7,690 nt of DNA, from positions 1-7,690 of the forward strand of contig NZ_CALHWC010000153.1 in NCBI RefSeq assembly GCF_938036805.1, given 5' to 3'. Positions within the stretch are counted from its first letter, which is position 1. Each line of letters starts with the position of its first letter. This DNA comes from an uncultured Streptococcus sp. (lineage in GTDB: Bacteria; Bacillota; Bacilli; Lactobacillales; Streptococcaceae). The position numbers and the translations under genes were made by a program. This document shows, piece by piece, positions 1 through 6,069 of this stretch. The notes under the pieces were generated by a model that was not told where the DNA came from, made no database searches, and saw only the letters and a program-made list of their open reading frames with translations.

Positions 1-1
1 A

Positions 2-628
2 TTATTTACCAGCTTTAACTGCTGATTTGATAGTGATAAGAGATTTCTTAGCACCAGGTACGTTTCCTTTGATCAAGATAACGTTTTTCTCTGGAACAAC
101 TTGTACGATTTCAAGGTTTTGAATCGTTACACGGTTGCCACCCATACGTCCAGCCAAGTGTTTGTTTTTGAAAACACGGTTTGGCGCAACTGGTCCCATT
201 GAACCAGGACGACGATGGTAACGCGAACCGTGAGCCATTGGTCCACGAGATTGGCCGTGGCGTTTGATTACACCTTGGAAACCTTTACCTTTTGAAGTTC
301 CTGTTACATCAACAACATCGCCAGCTTCGAATGTATCAACTGTGATTTCCGCACCAACTTCCAAGCCTTCAATGTTTTTGAATTCACGAATGAAGCGCTT
401 AGGAGCCGTGTTAGCTTTCGCTACATGTCCTTTAGCAGGTTTGTTGCTCAATACGTCACGAAGGTCGTCAAAACCAACTTGAACTGCGTTGTAACCATCT
501 GTTTCAACTGTTTTAACTTGAAGAACAACGTTTGGAGTTGCTTCAACAACAGTTACAGGGATTAATTCGCCAGCTTCAGTGAAGATTTGAGTCATTCCCA
601 CTTTTTTCCCTAAGATTCCTTTTGTCAT
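2..628 (-). CDS. rplC: 50S ribosomal protein L3
   Basis: Encodes the large-subunit protein L3, which binds 23S rRNA early in 50S assembly and reaches towards the peptidyl transferase centre. The 208-residue product has the usual bacterial length. It carries the L3 signature at about residues 100-123 (F-x6-D-x2-G-x-S-x-G-K-G-x2-G-x3-R), followed by the basic loop with RHGQSRGPMAHGSRYHRRPG. The start is chosen because an AAAAGGAAA ribosome binding site precedes the ATG, and the protein begins MTKGILGKKVGMTQIF as in other L3 proteins. It is second in the S10 operon, 81 nt after rpsJ, with no promoter or terminator recognised in the gap. Its stop lies at the window edge, so the next operon gene (rplD by family convention) would be outside. 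Identification is certain. Confidence 0.98.
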   Translation of the reverse strand: MTKGILGKKVGMTQIFTEAGELIPVTVVEATPNVVLQVKTVETDGYNAVQVGFDDLRDVLSNKPAKGHVAKANTAPKRFIREFKNIEGLEVGAEITVDTFEAGDVVDVTGTSKGKGFQGVIKRHGQSRGPMAHGSRYHRRPGSMGPVAPNRVFKNKHLAGRMGGNRVTIQNLEIVQVVPEKNVILIKGNVPGAKKSLITIKSAVKAGK

Positions 629-709
629 GAGAAAATGTTTCCTTTTCTATTTTTTTATCTAAAAAGTTTTTAACGAGCGTTTTTTATGCTCAAAATATCA
701 AGCTTTAGA

Positions 710-1018
710 TTAAAGTTTGATTTCTACGTTCACACCACTTGGAAGATCCAATTTCATCAAAGCATCAACCGTTTTTTGAGTTGGGTTGATGATGTCGATC
801 AAGCGTTTGTGAGTACGCATTTCAAATTGTTCGCGAGAATCTTTGTATTTGTGAGTCGCACGAATGATTGTGTAGAGGCTACGTTCAGTTGGAAGTGGGA
901 TTGGACCCGCAACTTCAGCGCCTGTACGTGCAGCAGTTTCTACGATTTTTGCAGCCGCTGTGTCAAGTGTACGATGTTCGTAAGCTTTCAAACGGATGCG
1001 GATTTTTTTGTTTGCCAT
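710..1018 (-). CDS. rpsJ: 30S ribosomal protein S10 (NusE)
   Basis: Encodes S10, a protein of the 30S head that also acts as NusE in transcription antitermination with NusB. The product is 102 residues, the standard length. The S10 signature is visible at about residues 29-44, ending GPIPLPT, and the protein opens MANKKIRIRLKAYEHRTLD as expected. An ideal ribosome binding site, AAGGAG, lies 6 nt before the ATG. It is the first gene of the S10 ribosomal operon, preceded by a leader of about 130 nt and a strong promoter. The plus-strand reading frames overlapping it are shadows. Identification is certain. Confidence 0.98.
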   Translation of the reverse strand: MANKKIRIRLKAYEHRTLDTAAAKIVETAARTGAEVAGPIPLPTERSLYTIIRATHKYKDSREQFEMRTHKRLIDIINPTQKTVDALMKLDLPSGVNVEIKL

Positions 1019-1151
1019 CTTTTTCTCCTTTTTTCGTCTATTTAAGATAATAGGCTAGCTCCACAAGAAAACCGACAGGTGATTGCGTGGCAATGCAACC
1101 GAGCGTGTCGCAACCTCTTGCATCAAAGCTACACGCTGTTTTTCACAGCAC
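1019..1151 (-). promoter_or_regulatory. structured 5' leader of the S10 operon mRNA
   Basis: The untranslated leader runs from the predicted transcription start to rpsJ. On the minus strand it can form several stems. One is a 5'-terminal GCTGT/ACAGC hairpin (1145-1149 with 1135-1139, 5-nt loop). A second is AGCGTGT/ACACGCT, 7 bp (1131-1137 with 1102-1108), enclosing a GCAA/TTGC stem (1110-1121). A third is GGTTGC/GCAATC (1081-1100). Some are mutually exclusive: ATGCAA (1118-1123) can instead pair perfectly with TTGCAT (1093-1098), and the first two stems share bases 1135-1137. Ribosomal operon leaders in bacteria often bind a ribosomal protein (L4 in the E. coli S10 operon). No match to that E. 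coli structure is claimed, and no terminator with a U-tract is evident. Regulation is inference. Confidence 0.5.
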
Positions 1152-1157
1152 CATAGT

Positions 1158-1186
1158 ATCTTAACACAAAGAACCAAGCATTGCAA
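1158..1186 (-). promoter_or_regulatory. S10 operon promoter
   Basis: A -35 TTGCAA (1181-1186) and a -10 TAAGAT (1158-1163) are separated by exactly 17 nt. A TG dinucleotide sits one base before the -10 (extended -10). Upstream DNA (about 1187-1260) is rich in A/T tracts, resembling the UP-like regions of strong ribosomal promoters. The predicted start near 1151-1152 is a G, compatible with the GTP-dependent growth-rate control described for Firmicute ribosomal promoters; that last point is inference. Apart from this promoter, its leader and the terminator at 1322-1357, nothing else was recognised in the 375-nt gap between rpsJ and the kinase gene. Confidence 0.75.
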
Positions 1187-1321
1187 GGGATTTGAGCAAG
1201 TTTTTAAAGATTTTTAGGATAATTTTTTATAAAAGCGTTTTCTAAGAGACTTACAATTCTTGTAATCATTTATATAGAAGAAAATTTAGATTATTCTACC
1301 TATTCATTTAAGTTTTTACTC

Positions 1322-1357
1322 AAAAAATAAAAATGCTCACTGATGCACATCAGTGAG
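1322..1357 (-). terminator. intrinsic terminator of the tgt-kinase operon
   Basis: A perfect 10-bp inverted repeat, CTCACTGATG/CATCAGTGAG, with a 2-nt centre (so a slightly smaller real stem) occupies 1336-1357. On the minus strand it is followed by a T-rich tail (ATTTTTATTTTTT, 1334-1322). On the plus strand no T-tract follows, so it acts for the minus-strand genes, about 36 nt after the kinase stop codon. Confidence 0.9.
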
Positions 1358-1393
1358 ATTAAAAATAAAAGATTTGCCTTTGACTACTTTATT

Positions 1394-2032
1394 TTATAAC
1401 AACGGGCTGTCCTTTTCAATGCGAAAGTCGTTTCCTGACTGGCAGATGACAAGGTCTGCAGCTACTAAATAGGGCTGATAAAAGTGCAGATATTGCTCTC
1501 TCCGATCTAAATGCGTCTGCTCTATCCAATCCAGTCTACGTTCTCGCACAGCCACATCCCGCGCCAAGCGGCGTTCTAACTCAGTTTGATCATCCGTGTA
1601 AAAGCAAATCGATAAATCAAACAAGCTTTTAGGCAAAAAAGCTGCTGACATACCTTCTACTATTAAAATTGGTTTTTGAGCCGACAAACGCAAGCTTGGT
1701 GACCAAGCTTTTCCAATGGTCAGAATATCCAGACCAGACTGCAAAGCACAAATATCACGCTCCAGACTACTGAGTTCATGAACGGCTGGGATACAAGCCG
1801 TTACTTTTTGATGAGGAAAATCCTTAGAACTGAGCAAATCGCGATACTCTCCAGTAATTACATAAGGATCTGTTTCCAGAAGATTGGTTCGTTCCTCACC
1901 CAAGGTTAGCTGAAGTTTTCGAGCAAAAGTTGACTTACCTGAAGCTCCGTGACCAAAAATCCTCAGAGTGTGCTTTTGACCATCAGAAAGGTAGTCTACC
2001 AAGCTTTCCAGCAATTTTCCTTCATCAGACAT
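1394..2032 (-). CDS. uridine kinase-like P-loop kinase
   Basis: The 212-residue protein resembles the uridine kinase / phosphoribulokinase-like P-loop family, which phosphorylates nucleosides or other small molecules using ATP. Visible elements are a Walker A motif GHGASGKST at residues 27-35; ETDPYV at 53-58, where the family often has a substrate-binding D-x-Y segment; a strand ending ILIVEGM at 122-128 (Walker B region); and a lid-like arginine-rich segment RRLARDVAVRERR at 154-166. There is no signal peptide or membrane segment, so it is cytosolic. The start is supported by GAGGG 7 nt before the ATG. It lies 24 nt after tgt, with no terminator between them, so the two are probably co-transcribed. 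Udk enzymes of this order of length exist, but the overall sequence is divergent and I would not assign uridine as substrate. The pairing with a queuosine gene is suggestive only. Confidence 0.8.
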   Translation of the reverse strand: MSDEGKLLESLVDYLSDGQKHTLRIFGHGASGKSTFARKLQLTLGEERTNLLETDPYVITGEYRDLLSSKDFPHQKVTACIPAVHELSSLERDICALQSGLDILTIGKAWSPSLRLSAQKPILIVEGMSAAFLPKSLFDLSICFYTDDQTELERRLARDVAVRERRLDWIEQTHLDRREQYLHFYQPYLVAADLVICQSGNDFRIEKDSPLL

Positions 2033-2056
2033 ATTCTTTCCCTCAAATGAAGACTC

Positions 2057-3199
2057 TTAGAAATTTCTCTTGGAGCGGTTGTAGCCGTAGCGTTCCATAA
2101 AATCTTCACGGAATTCTAACAAGTTATCATCCATAATAGCTTGGCGAACCTTCTTCATGAGGTTTACCAAAAAGTAAAGATTGTGGTAACTTGTCAAGCG
2201 GAGGCCAAAGGTTTCATCAGCCTTGAGCAGGTGGCGGATATAGGCCCGCGTGTAGTTTGTACAAGTGTAGCAATCACAGTCGTGATCCAGCGGCGTAAAA
2301 TCTTCCTCAAACTGAGCGTTTTTGACAACCAGACGTCCTTCGCTAGTCATACAGGTTCCGTTTCGGGCAATCCGAGTCGGCAGGACGCAGTCAAACATAT
2401 CAACGCCACGGATAACACCGTCAATCAAGCTATCTGGCGCCCCAACTCCCATAAGATAGCGGGGCTTATTTTCAGGCAGCAGAGGCGTTGTGAAGTCCAG
2501 CACCGCATTCATCTCTTCATGAGACTCACCAACAGCCAATCCTCCGATAGAGTAGCCTGGGAAATCCATGCTGACCAAATCTTGGGCAGACTGGCGGCGC
2601 AAATCTTCAAAGCCAGCACCTTGGACAATCCCAAAGAGACCTTGGTCGTGGGGACGAGTATGAGCCTTGAGTCCCCGCTCGGCCCAACGGCTAGTCCGCT
2701 CAATCGACTTCTTGACATAGTCATAAGGCTGGTAGAACTGCGGGCACTCATCAAAAGACATCATAATGTCGCTGCCTAGGTTGTTCTGGATAGAGATAGC
2801 CTTTTCTGGCGACAGGAACATCTTGGAACCATTAAGGTGGTTCTTAAAAGTCACTCCTTCTTCTGTGATGTTGCGACTATCCGCTAGAGAATAAACCTGA
2901 AAACCACCACTATCGGTCAGAATAGGCTGGTCCCAGTTCATGAACTTGTGTAGGCCACCTGCACGGGCAATCAGCTCATCACCCGGCCGCAACCAGAGGT
3001 GGTAAGTATTGGCCAAGATGATACCCGAACCCATTTGCTTGAGCTCTTCTGGTGACTGGGTCTTGACCGTAGCCTGAGTGCCGACCGGCATAAACATAGG
3101 CGTTGGAAAGGTGCCATGCGGGGTGATGATTTCTCCTAGACGAGCACCTGTGTGCTTTTCTTTTTTGATCAAATGATACTGAATCGGTGAATCTGACAT
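2057..3199 (-). CDS. tgt: queuine/preQ1 tRNA-ribosyltransferase (tRNA-guanine transglycosylase)
   Basis: Exchanges guanine at wobble position 34 of GUN-anticodon tRNAs (Asp, Asn, His, Tyr) for preQ1, the committing step of queuosine formation on tRNA. The 380-residue length is typical of the bacterial enzyme. Key residues are all present: D96 in TDSGGFQVYSL, the GGLAVGE loop at 219-225, the nucleophile D270 in GVDMFDCVLPTRIARNGT, and the zinc site C308-x-C310-x2-C313 plus H339. The C-terminus YGYNRSKRNF is typical of Firmicute Tgt. The ATG is preceded by AGGAGG only 4 nt away. It is the first gene of a short operon with the kinase downstream and is divergent from the DUF975 gene. The leader shows no preQ1 riboswitch that I can recognise. 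The plus-strand frames inside it are shadows. Confidence 0.97.
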   Translation of the reverse strand: MSDSPIQYHLIKKEKHTGARLGEIITPHGTFPTPMFMPVGTQATVKTQSPEELKQMGSGIILANTYHLWLRPGDELIARAGGLHKFMNWDQPILTDSGGFQVYSLADSRNITEEGVTFKNHLNGSKMFLSPEKAISIQNNLGSDIMMSFDECPQFYQPYDYVKKSIERTSRWAERGLKAHTRPHDQGLFGIVQGAGFEDLRRQSAQDLVSMDFPGYSIGGLAVGESHEEMNAVLDFTTPLLPENKPRYLMGVGAPDSLIDGVIRGVDMFDCVLPTRIARNGTCMTSEGRLVVKNAQFEEDFTPLDHDCDCYTCTNYTRAYIRHLLKADETFGLRLTSYHNLYFLVNLMKKVRQAIMDDNLLEFREDFMERYGYNRSKRNF

Positions 3200-3209
3200 G
3201 TTTCCTCCT

Positions 3210-3230
3210 GCTGGGAAAGACAGTCCCAGC
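3210..3230 (-). other. hairpin in the tgt leader next to the ribosome binding site
   Basis: GCTGGGA and TCCCAGC form a perfect 7-bp stem with a 7-nt loop, ending at the base directly before the AGGAGG of tgt. A smaller stem, AGCGC/GCGCT with a 3-nt loop, lies upstream at 3250-3262. The hairpin does not contain the ribosome binding site itself. It shares the word GCTGGGAC with the ends of the intergenic repeat elsewhere in the window, so it could be a fossil of that element or chance. Function unknown. Confidence 0.4.
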
Positions 3231-3278
3231 TATTTTCTTCTATAAAACAAGCGCCAAGCGCTCATAAGATACCGTATG

Positions 3279-3307
3279 ATTTTACCAAAAAAAGTCTTGT
3301 CTGTCAC
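3279..3307 (-). promoter_or_regulatory. tgt operon promoter
   Basis: On the minus strand a -35 GTGACA (3302-3307, 5 of 6 consensus bases) is followed after 17 nt by a -10 TAAAAT (3279-3284). A TGG immediately precedes the -10 (extended -10). The start would fall near 3272, giving a leader of about 70 nt. The -35 lies inside the spacer of the divergent DUF975 promoter. Confidence 0.7.
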
Positions 3308-3322
3308 GATATGTGGTATAAT
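3294..3322 (+). promoter_or_regulatory. promoter of the DUF975 gene
   Basis: A perfect -10 TATAAT at 3317-3322 is preceded by TGG (extended -10). The -35 region at about 3294-3299 (GTCTTG) matches poorly, as is common when an extended -10 is present. The expected start near 3329 leaves a leader of only about 18 nt. This also argues that the upstream ATG at 3311 lies within the promoter and cannot be the translation start. Confidence 0.7.
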
Positions 3323-3346
3323 AAAAATCATGAAATGGAGGTCTGT

Positions 3347-4180
3347 ATGAATTTAAGCGAAATCCGTGCCCAAGCGCGAGCTATCCGAAATCAAACCAAC
3401 GGCATTTTCTCTCTCTTTGCCATTCCAACTCTGGTAACCATTTTATCTACTTATTTGTCACCCAACCGTCATCTGGAGGAGATCGTTCCCCAGTTGGAGG
3501 TCAATCAGGCCTTTGTTGTGATTTTTGGTCGTCAAATTTTTCCACAAATCGTAGAATTTATCATCGCCCTGCTCTTTTTATCTGCTAGCTTCAGCATGAT
3601 AGATGTCGTCCGGAAAAAACGCGATACGGTTGGCTTTACAGATATTGGCCGAATCTTTTCTGCCGAGCTTTTTTCGCCGATTTTTATCACACAACTGACC
3701 AAAAGCATTCTCCTCTTGCTGTGGAATTCTATCAGCCTTGTCGGTTCATTTTTCCTTATTTTCAGCAGTTACAAGGTACTAGCTATTTATGGAAAAATAT
3801 CCGATGTGTCCCAATTGACAGCTGCTAGTCCTGAGGTGGAGCAAATCGTCAGCTATGCGCCCATGATGTTTCTCGGCACTCTCATTGTCTTGGCTGGTAC
3901 GGCAGTCTTCCTGATGGCCAACTACGCTTACTCTCAGACCGACTTCATCCTTTATGATCAGCTAAGTACTGGCACCTACCAAGGTCCTTGGCAAGTTCTT
4001 GTGCAAAGTAGACGCATGATGAAAGGCTATAAGTGGAAACGTTTCTTGCTGGATTTGAGCTTTATCGGCTGGTATATCCTGATTGGTATCACACTGGGAA
4101 TCGCTGGAATTGTGGCCTATCCTTACATCACAACAGCTCGGGTGCTCTTTTATGAAAATTTAAAAACACTATGTAAGTAA
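3347..4180 (+). CDS. DUF975 family integral membrane protein
   Basis: A 277-residue polytopic membrane protein of the DUF975 family, which is common in Firmicutes and of unknown function. The start at 3347 is preferred to an in-frame ATG at 3311, because GGAGG lies 6 nt before it and the earlier ATG overlaps the -10. A charged amphipathic N-terminus (MNLSEIRAQARAIR) typical of the family precedes about five hydrophobic segments, near residues 20-38, 64-85, 110-140, 173-195 and 238-262. The conserved late segment QSRRMMKGYKWKRFLLDLSF (220-239) matches the R-x-M-K-G-x-K-W signature I associate with this family. It appears monocistronic, divergent from tgt and convergent with the fucosidase. Its TAA stop merges with the first bases of the downstream repeat element. 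Role in the cell envelope unknown. Confidence 0.88.
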   Translation: MNLSEIRAQARAIRNQTNGIFSLFAIPTLVTILSTYLSPNRHLEEIVPQLEVNQAFVVIFGRQIFPQIVEFIIALLFLSASFSMIDVVRKKRDTVGFTDIGRIFSAELFSPIFITQLTKSILLLLWNSISLVGSFFLIFSSYKVLAIYGKISDVSQLTAASPEVEQIVSYAPMMFLGTLIVLAGTAVFLMANYAYSQTDFILYDQLSTGTYQGPWQVLVQSRRMMKGYKWKRFLLDLSFIGWYILIGITLGIAGIVAYPYITTARVLFYENLKTLCK

Positions 4181-4365
4181 AATGAGAGTGGGACAGAAAT
4201 CGGTAATTCGTTAGAATTCGATTTCGTCGTCCCACCTCCGCACAGTTGAGTAGGGCTGTAAAAGCTGATGAAATCAGCGTAGTAGAGCCCACTCAACCAC
4301 TGCGTCTTGCTCGACAATCCAAAGACAATTGAGAGGCTAGGACTTTTGTCCCAGCCTCATTTTTT
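4179..4365. repeat. hairpin-rich intergenic repeat with imperfect terminal inverted repeats (MITE-like)
   Basis: An element of about 187 bp fills the gap between two convergent genes. Its ends are 23-bp inverted repeats with 19 matches (4179-4201 against 4343-4365 in reverse complement), sharing AAAATGAG and TGGGACA. Inside are three successive hairpins. The first is a compound stem (GTGGGAC/GTCCCAC, GAAATCG/CGATTTC, AATTC/GAATT) at 4188-4235. The second is GTTGAGTAGGGCT with AGCCCACTCAAC enclosing GCTGAT/ATCAGC at 4245-4297. The third is GAGGCTAGGAC/GTCCCAGCCTC at 4333-4358. It has no coding capacity. Its last 49 bp recur exactly and inverted at 7642-7690. I recognise this general sequence type as widespread in streptococcal intergenic regions, but cannot assign it to BOX, RUP or SPRITE from memory. 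Confidence 0.75.
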
Positions 4366-4366
4366 C
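4333..4366 (+). terminator. intrinsic terminator for the DUF975 gene (end of the repeat element)
   Basis: GAGGCTAGGAC and GTCCCAGCCTC form an 11-bp stem with one A/C mismatch and a TTTT loop, followed on the plus strand by ATTTTTT. It sits about 150 nt after the DUF975 stop. On the minus strand no T-tract follows the hairpin, so it is a poor terminator for the fucosidase gene, although the hairpin lies 16 nt beyond that gene's stop and may still protect the 3' end. Confidence 0.8.
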
Positions 4367-4374
4367 GTCTAGAT

Positions 4375-5841
4375 TTAACGCAGTTGAACCTTCAACACCA
4401 AGGGTAAGTCGCCTGCTACACTCGGCATGAAGAGACGCAAACCTTGAGGTGTTTGCTCCCATTCAAGCGCTTCATTATGGCCTAGTAAGGACACCTCCTC
4501 TATGATGCCATGAAAGCGGGACGCGGGATTTTCTCTTTCGTCAGCCAAGGCCTGAATCGTCAACCACTGATTTACTGCAGGCTCCATCAGAAAGGCATAC
4601 ACCGCTCCGCCCTTAGCCGTGAAACGGAAATCCTGGTTTGTATAAGGGATGTTTTTACCATCCGAAAATGGCCCACTATCTACTTGTGTCGGACCTTCTC
4701 CAAATTGCCTCCAAGCGCGTGAATCATAGATCGCTTGACCGTTCACTTGGAGCCAAGCCCCGATTTCTCTCAAGATTTCTTGATCTTTTTCTGGAATCGC
4801 CCCGTCTCCTTTTGGCCCAATATTCAGCAGCAAATTCCCATTTTTGGACACGACATCAATCAAGGTCTGGATGATTTCCTTAGCTGACTTATAGTCGAGA
4901 TTCTCTGTGTAGCCCCAAGAATTTCGCGCAATAGCTGTATCCGTCTGCCAAGTGAAAGGCTGGATCTCTGCGAAACCACCGCGTTCCACTTCCACAATCC
5001 CCGCACCAAAAGCCAGCGCATCATGCTTGTAGCAGATGCTAGTCGGCTTCCCAGAAGCTGCTCCTAAATTATAATAATAGGCCGCAAAAAGCTTTATATA
5101 CTCTTTAAAAGCTGCATGCTGAATCCACCAATCGAAATACAAAATCTCAGGCTGGTAATCTCGAACCAGCTCACAGGTACGCAGGAGCCAATCATCTAGA
5201 AACTCCTGACTCGGATAAGGCTGACCAAACAAATCATGGTGGTCCGGCTCTGGCATAGCCGGCCAGTAGAGTTCCTCGCGACTGACTTCGCTGGCAATGT
5301 CACTGGCAAACTCCTTTCCATGCGAAAAGAAAAAATGATGCTCCGCCCGATGGGAAGAGGTACAAAAATGTACTTGCTCTCTTTGAGCTGCCTGACTCAA
5401 TTCCCCCAAGATGTCACGTTTTGGCCCCATTTCTACACTATTAAAAGGAGAAAGCTGACTGGCATAAAGCTGGAAGCCGTCGTGATGCTCTGCCACTGGA
5501 AAAATGTATTGGGCTCCTGCTTCTTTAAAGAGGCGCAGCCATTCGTCCGCATGAAAATTTTCGGCAGTAAAGAGTGGGATAAAATCCTTGTAGCCAAAAT
5601 CTTTGTGAGGCCCGTAAGTTTTGATATGGTGGTCAAATTCTGCCGTACCCTGGATGTACATATTTCGAGAGTACCACTCGCTCCCAAAGGCAGGAAGGCT
5701 GTAAAGTCCCCAGTGGATAAAAATCCCAAACTTAGCCCTTTTGAACCAGTGGGGAACTTGATAGGCCGCAAGAGAGTCCCAGTCTGGATAGAAAGGGCCT
5801 TGGTTGGCAACTCTTTGAATTTCTTCTAAAGATATTTTCAT
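4375..5841 (-). CDS. GH29 alpha-L-fucosidase, cytoplasmic
   Basis: A retaining glycoside hydrolase of family 29 that removes alpha-linked L-fucose from oligosaccharides. The 488-residue protein begins with the family barrel: WFKRAKFGIFIHWGLYSLPAF (residues 32-52), a fucose-pocket HHDGF at 119-123, and YFDWW with the probable nucleophile D237. Acid/base candidates are E284 or E286 in VEVERG, and NLLLNIGPKGDG is at 336-347. A beta-sandwich-like C-terminal part (about 400-488) follows. There is no signal peptide, sortase motif or membrane segment, so it should act on sugars already imported. The start is supported by GAGG 8 nt before the ATG. It is transcribed alone, with a cre-like site at its promoter, and no sugar transporter or fucose catabolic gene is in the window. 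Linkage specificity cannot be read from the sequence. Frames on the other strand are shadows. Confidence 0.93.
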   Translation of the reverse strand: MKISLEEIQRVANQGPFYPDWDSLAAYQVPHWFKRAKFGIFIHWGLYSLPAFGSEWYSRNMYIQGTAEFDHHIKTYGPHKDFGYKDFIPLFTAENFHADEWLRLFKEAGAQYIFPVAEHHDGFQLYASQLSPFNSVEMGPKRDILGELSQAAQREQVHFCTSSHRAEHHFFFSHGKEFASDIASEVSREELYWPAMPEPDHHDLFGQPYPSQEFLDDWLLRTCELVRDYQPEILYFDWWIQHAAFKEYIKLFAAYYYNLGAASGKPTSICYKHDALAFGAGIVEVERGGFAEIQPFTWQTDTAIARNSWGYTENLDYKSAKEIIQTLIDVVSKNGNLLLNIGPKGDGAIPEKDQEILREIGAWLQVNGQAIYDSRAWRQFGEGPTQVDSGPFSDGKNIPYTNQDFRFTAKGGAVYAFLMEPAVNQWLTIQALADERENPASRFHGIIEEVSLLGHNEALEWEQTPQGLRLFMPSVAGDLPLVLKVQLR

Positions 5842-5861
5842 CGTTACTACCTCATTATTCG

Positions 5862-5876
5862 ATTAAAACGCTTTCT
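5862..5876. promoter_or_regulatory. cre-like site (CcpA operator) at the fucosidase promoter
   Basis: ATTAAAACGCTTTCT on the plus strand matches the consensus WTGNAANCGNWNNCW at all defined positions except the G at position 3. It begins 21 nt upstream of the fucosidase ATG and lies just downstream of the -10, overlapping the expected transcription start, a position from which CcpA normally represses. Repression of a glycan-foraging enzyme by preferred sugars is the expected logic. Binding is inferred. Confidence 0.6.
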
Positions 5877-5879
5877 TTT

Positions 5880-5888
5880 ATTGTACCA
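5880..5888 (-). promoter_or_regulatory. fucosidase promoter, extended -10
   Basis: TGGTACAAT on the minus strand gives an extended -10 (TACAAT, 5 of 6 bases, at 5880-5885). No convincing -35 is seen at 16-18 nt spacing. The start would be near 5873, within the cre-like site. Confidence 0.5.
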
Positions 5889-5965
5889 ATTTTTGGAGAA
5901 GAAAGAGCCATTTTACAAAAAAATAATCCAAAACAGCCCTGCGAGCAAACTTTTTTCGATAAAGC

Positions 5966-5999
5966 AAAGAAAAAGGAACAGCAATTAATTCTGTTCCTT
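5966..5999 (-). terminator. intrinsic terminator of the lipoprotein operon
   Basis: AAGGAACAG and CTGTTCCTT form a perfect 9-bp stem with a 9-nt loop. On the minus strand it is followed by TTTTTCTTT, partly shared with the stem base. On the plus strand GTTTTT follows, so the structure may work in both directions. It lies about 70 nt beyond the stop of the downstream lipoprotein gene and before the fucosidase promoter. Confidence 0.85.
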
Positions 6000-6069
6000 G
6001 TTTTTATATTGTCAGCATGATGAGTACCTTGGAAAGTCACTCGCACCATGATTATCATCATTCAATACA

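Noticed and set aside
1229..1243. cre-like sequence ATAAAAGCGTTTTCT upstream of the S10 promoter
   Set aside because: One mismatch to the consensus in AT-rich DNA about 80 nt upstream of a ribosomal promoter; not where CcpA control is expected and plausible by chance.
2141..2779. A 212-codon plus-strand frame antisense to tgt
   Set aside because: It overlaps a fully convincing tgt gene, lacks a ribosome binding site and has no recognisable domain; a codon-bias shadow.
3200..3278. Possible preQ1 riboswitch in the tgt leader
   Set aside because: The leader lacks the preQ1 aptamer arrangement (C-rich loop with an A-rich tail overlapping the ribosome binding site); only simple hairpins are seen.
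3311..3346. Earlier in-frame ATG for the DUF975 gene
   Set aside because: It overlaps the TATAAT of the promoter and has no ribosome binding site; the ATG at 3347 has GGAGG and gives the family's usual N-terminus.
5236..5829. A 197-codon plus-strand frame antisense to the fucosidase gene
   Set aside because: Shadow of the GH29 gene, with no promoter, ribosome binding site or motif of its own.
5855..6061. A 68-codon minus-strand reading frame between the lipoprotein and fucosidase genes
   Set aside because: No ribosome binding site, contains the lipoprotein terminator and the fucosidase promoter, and its product has unremarkable composition with no recognisable motif.
6009..6069. A frame after the last lipoprotein stop reading DVLNDDNHGASDFPRYSSC, possibly a decayed C-terminal extension
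   Set aside because: Short, no recognisable match to the paralogue ends, and needs a frameshift; not enough to call a pseudogene.
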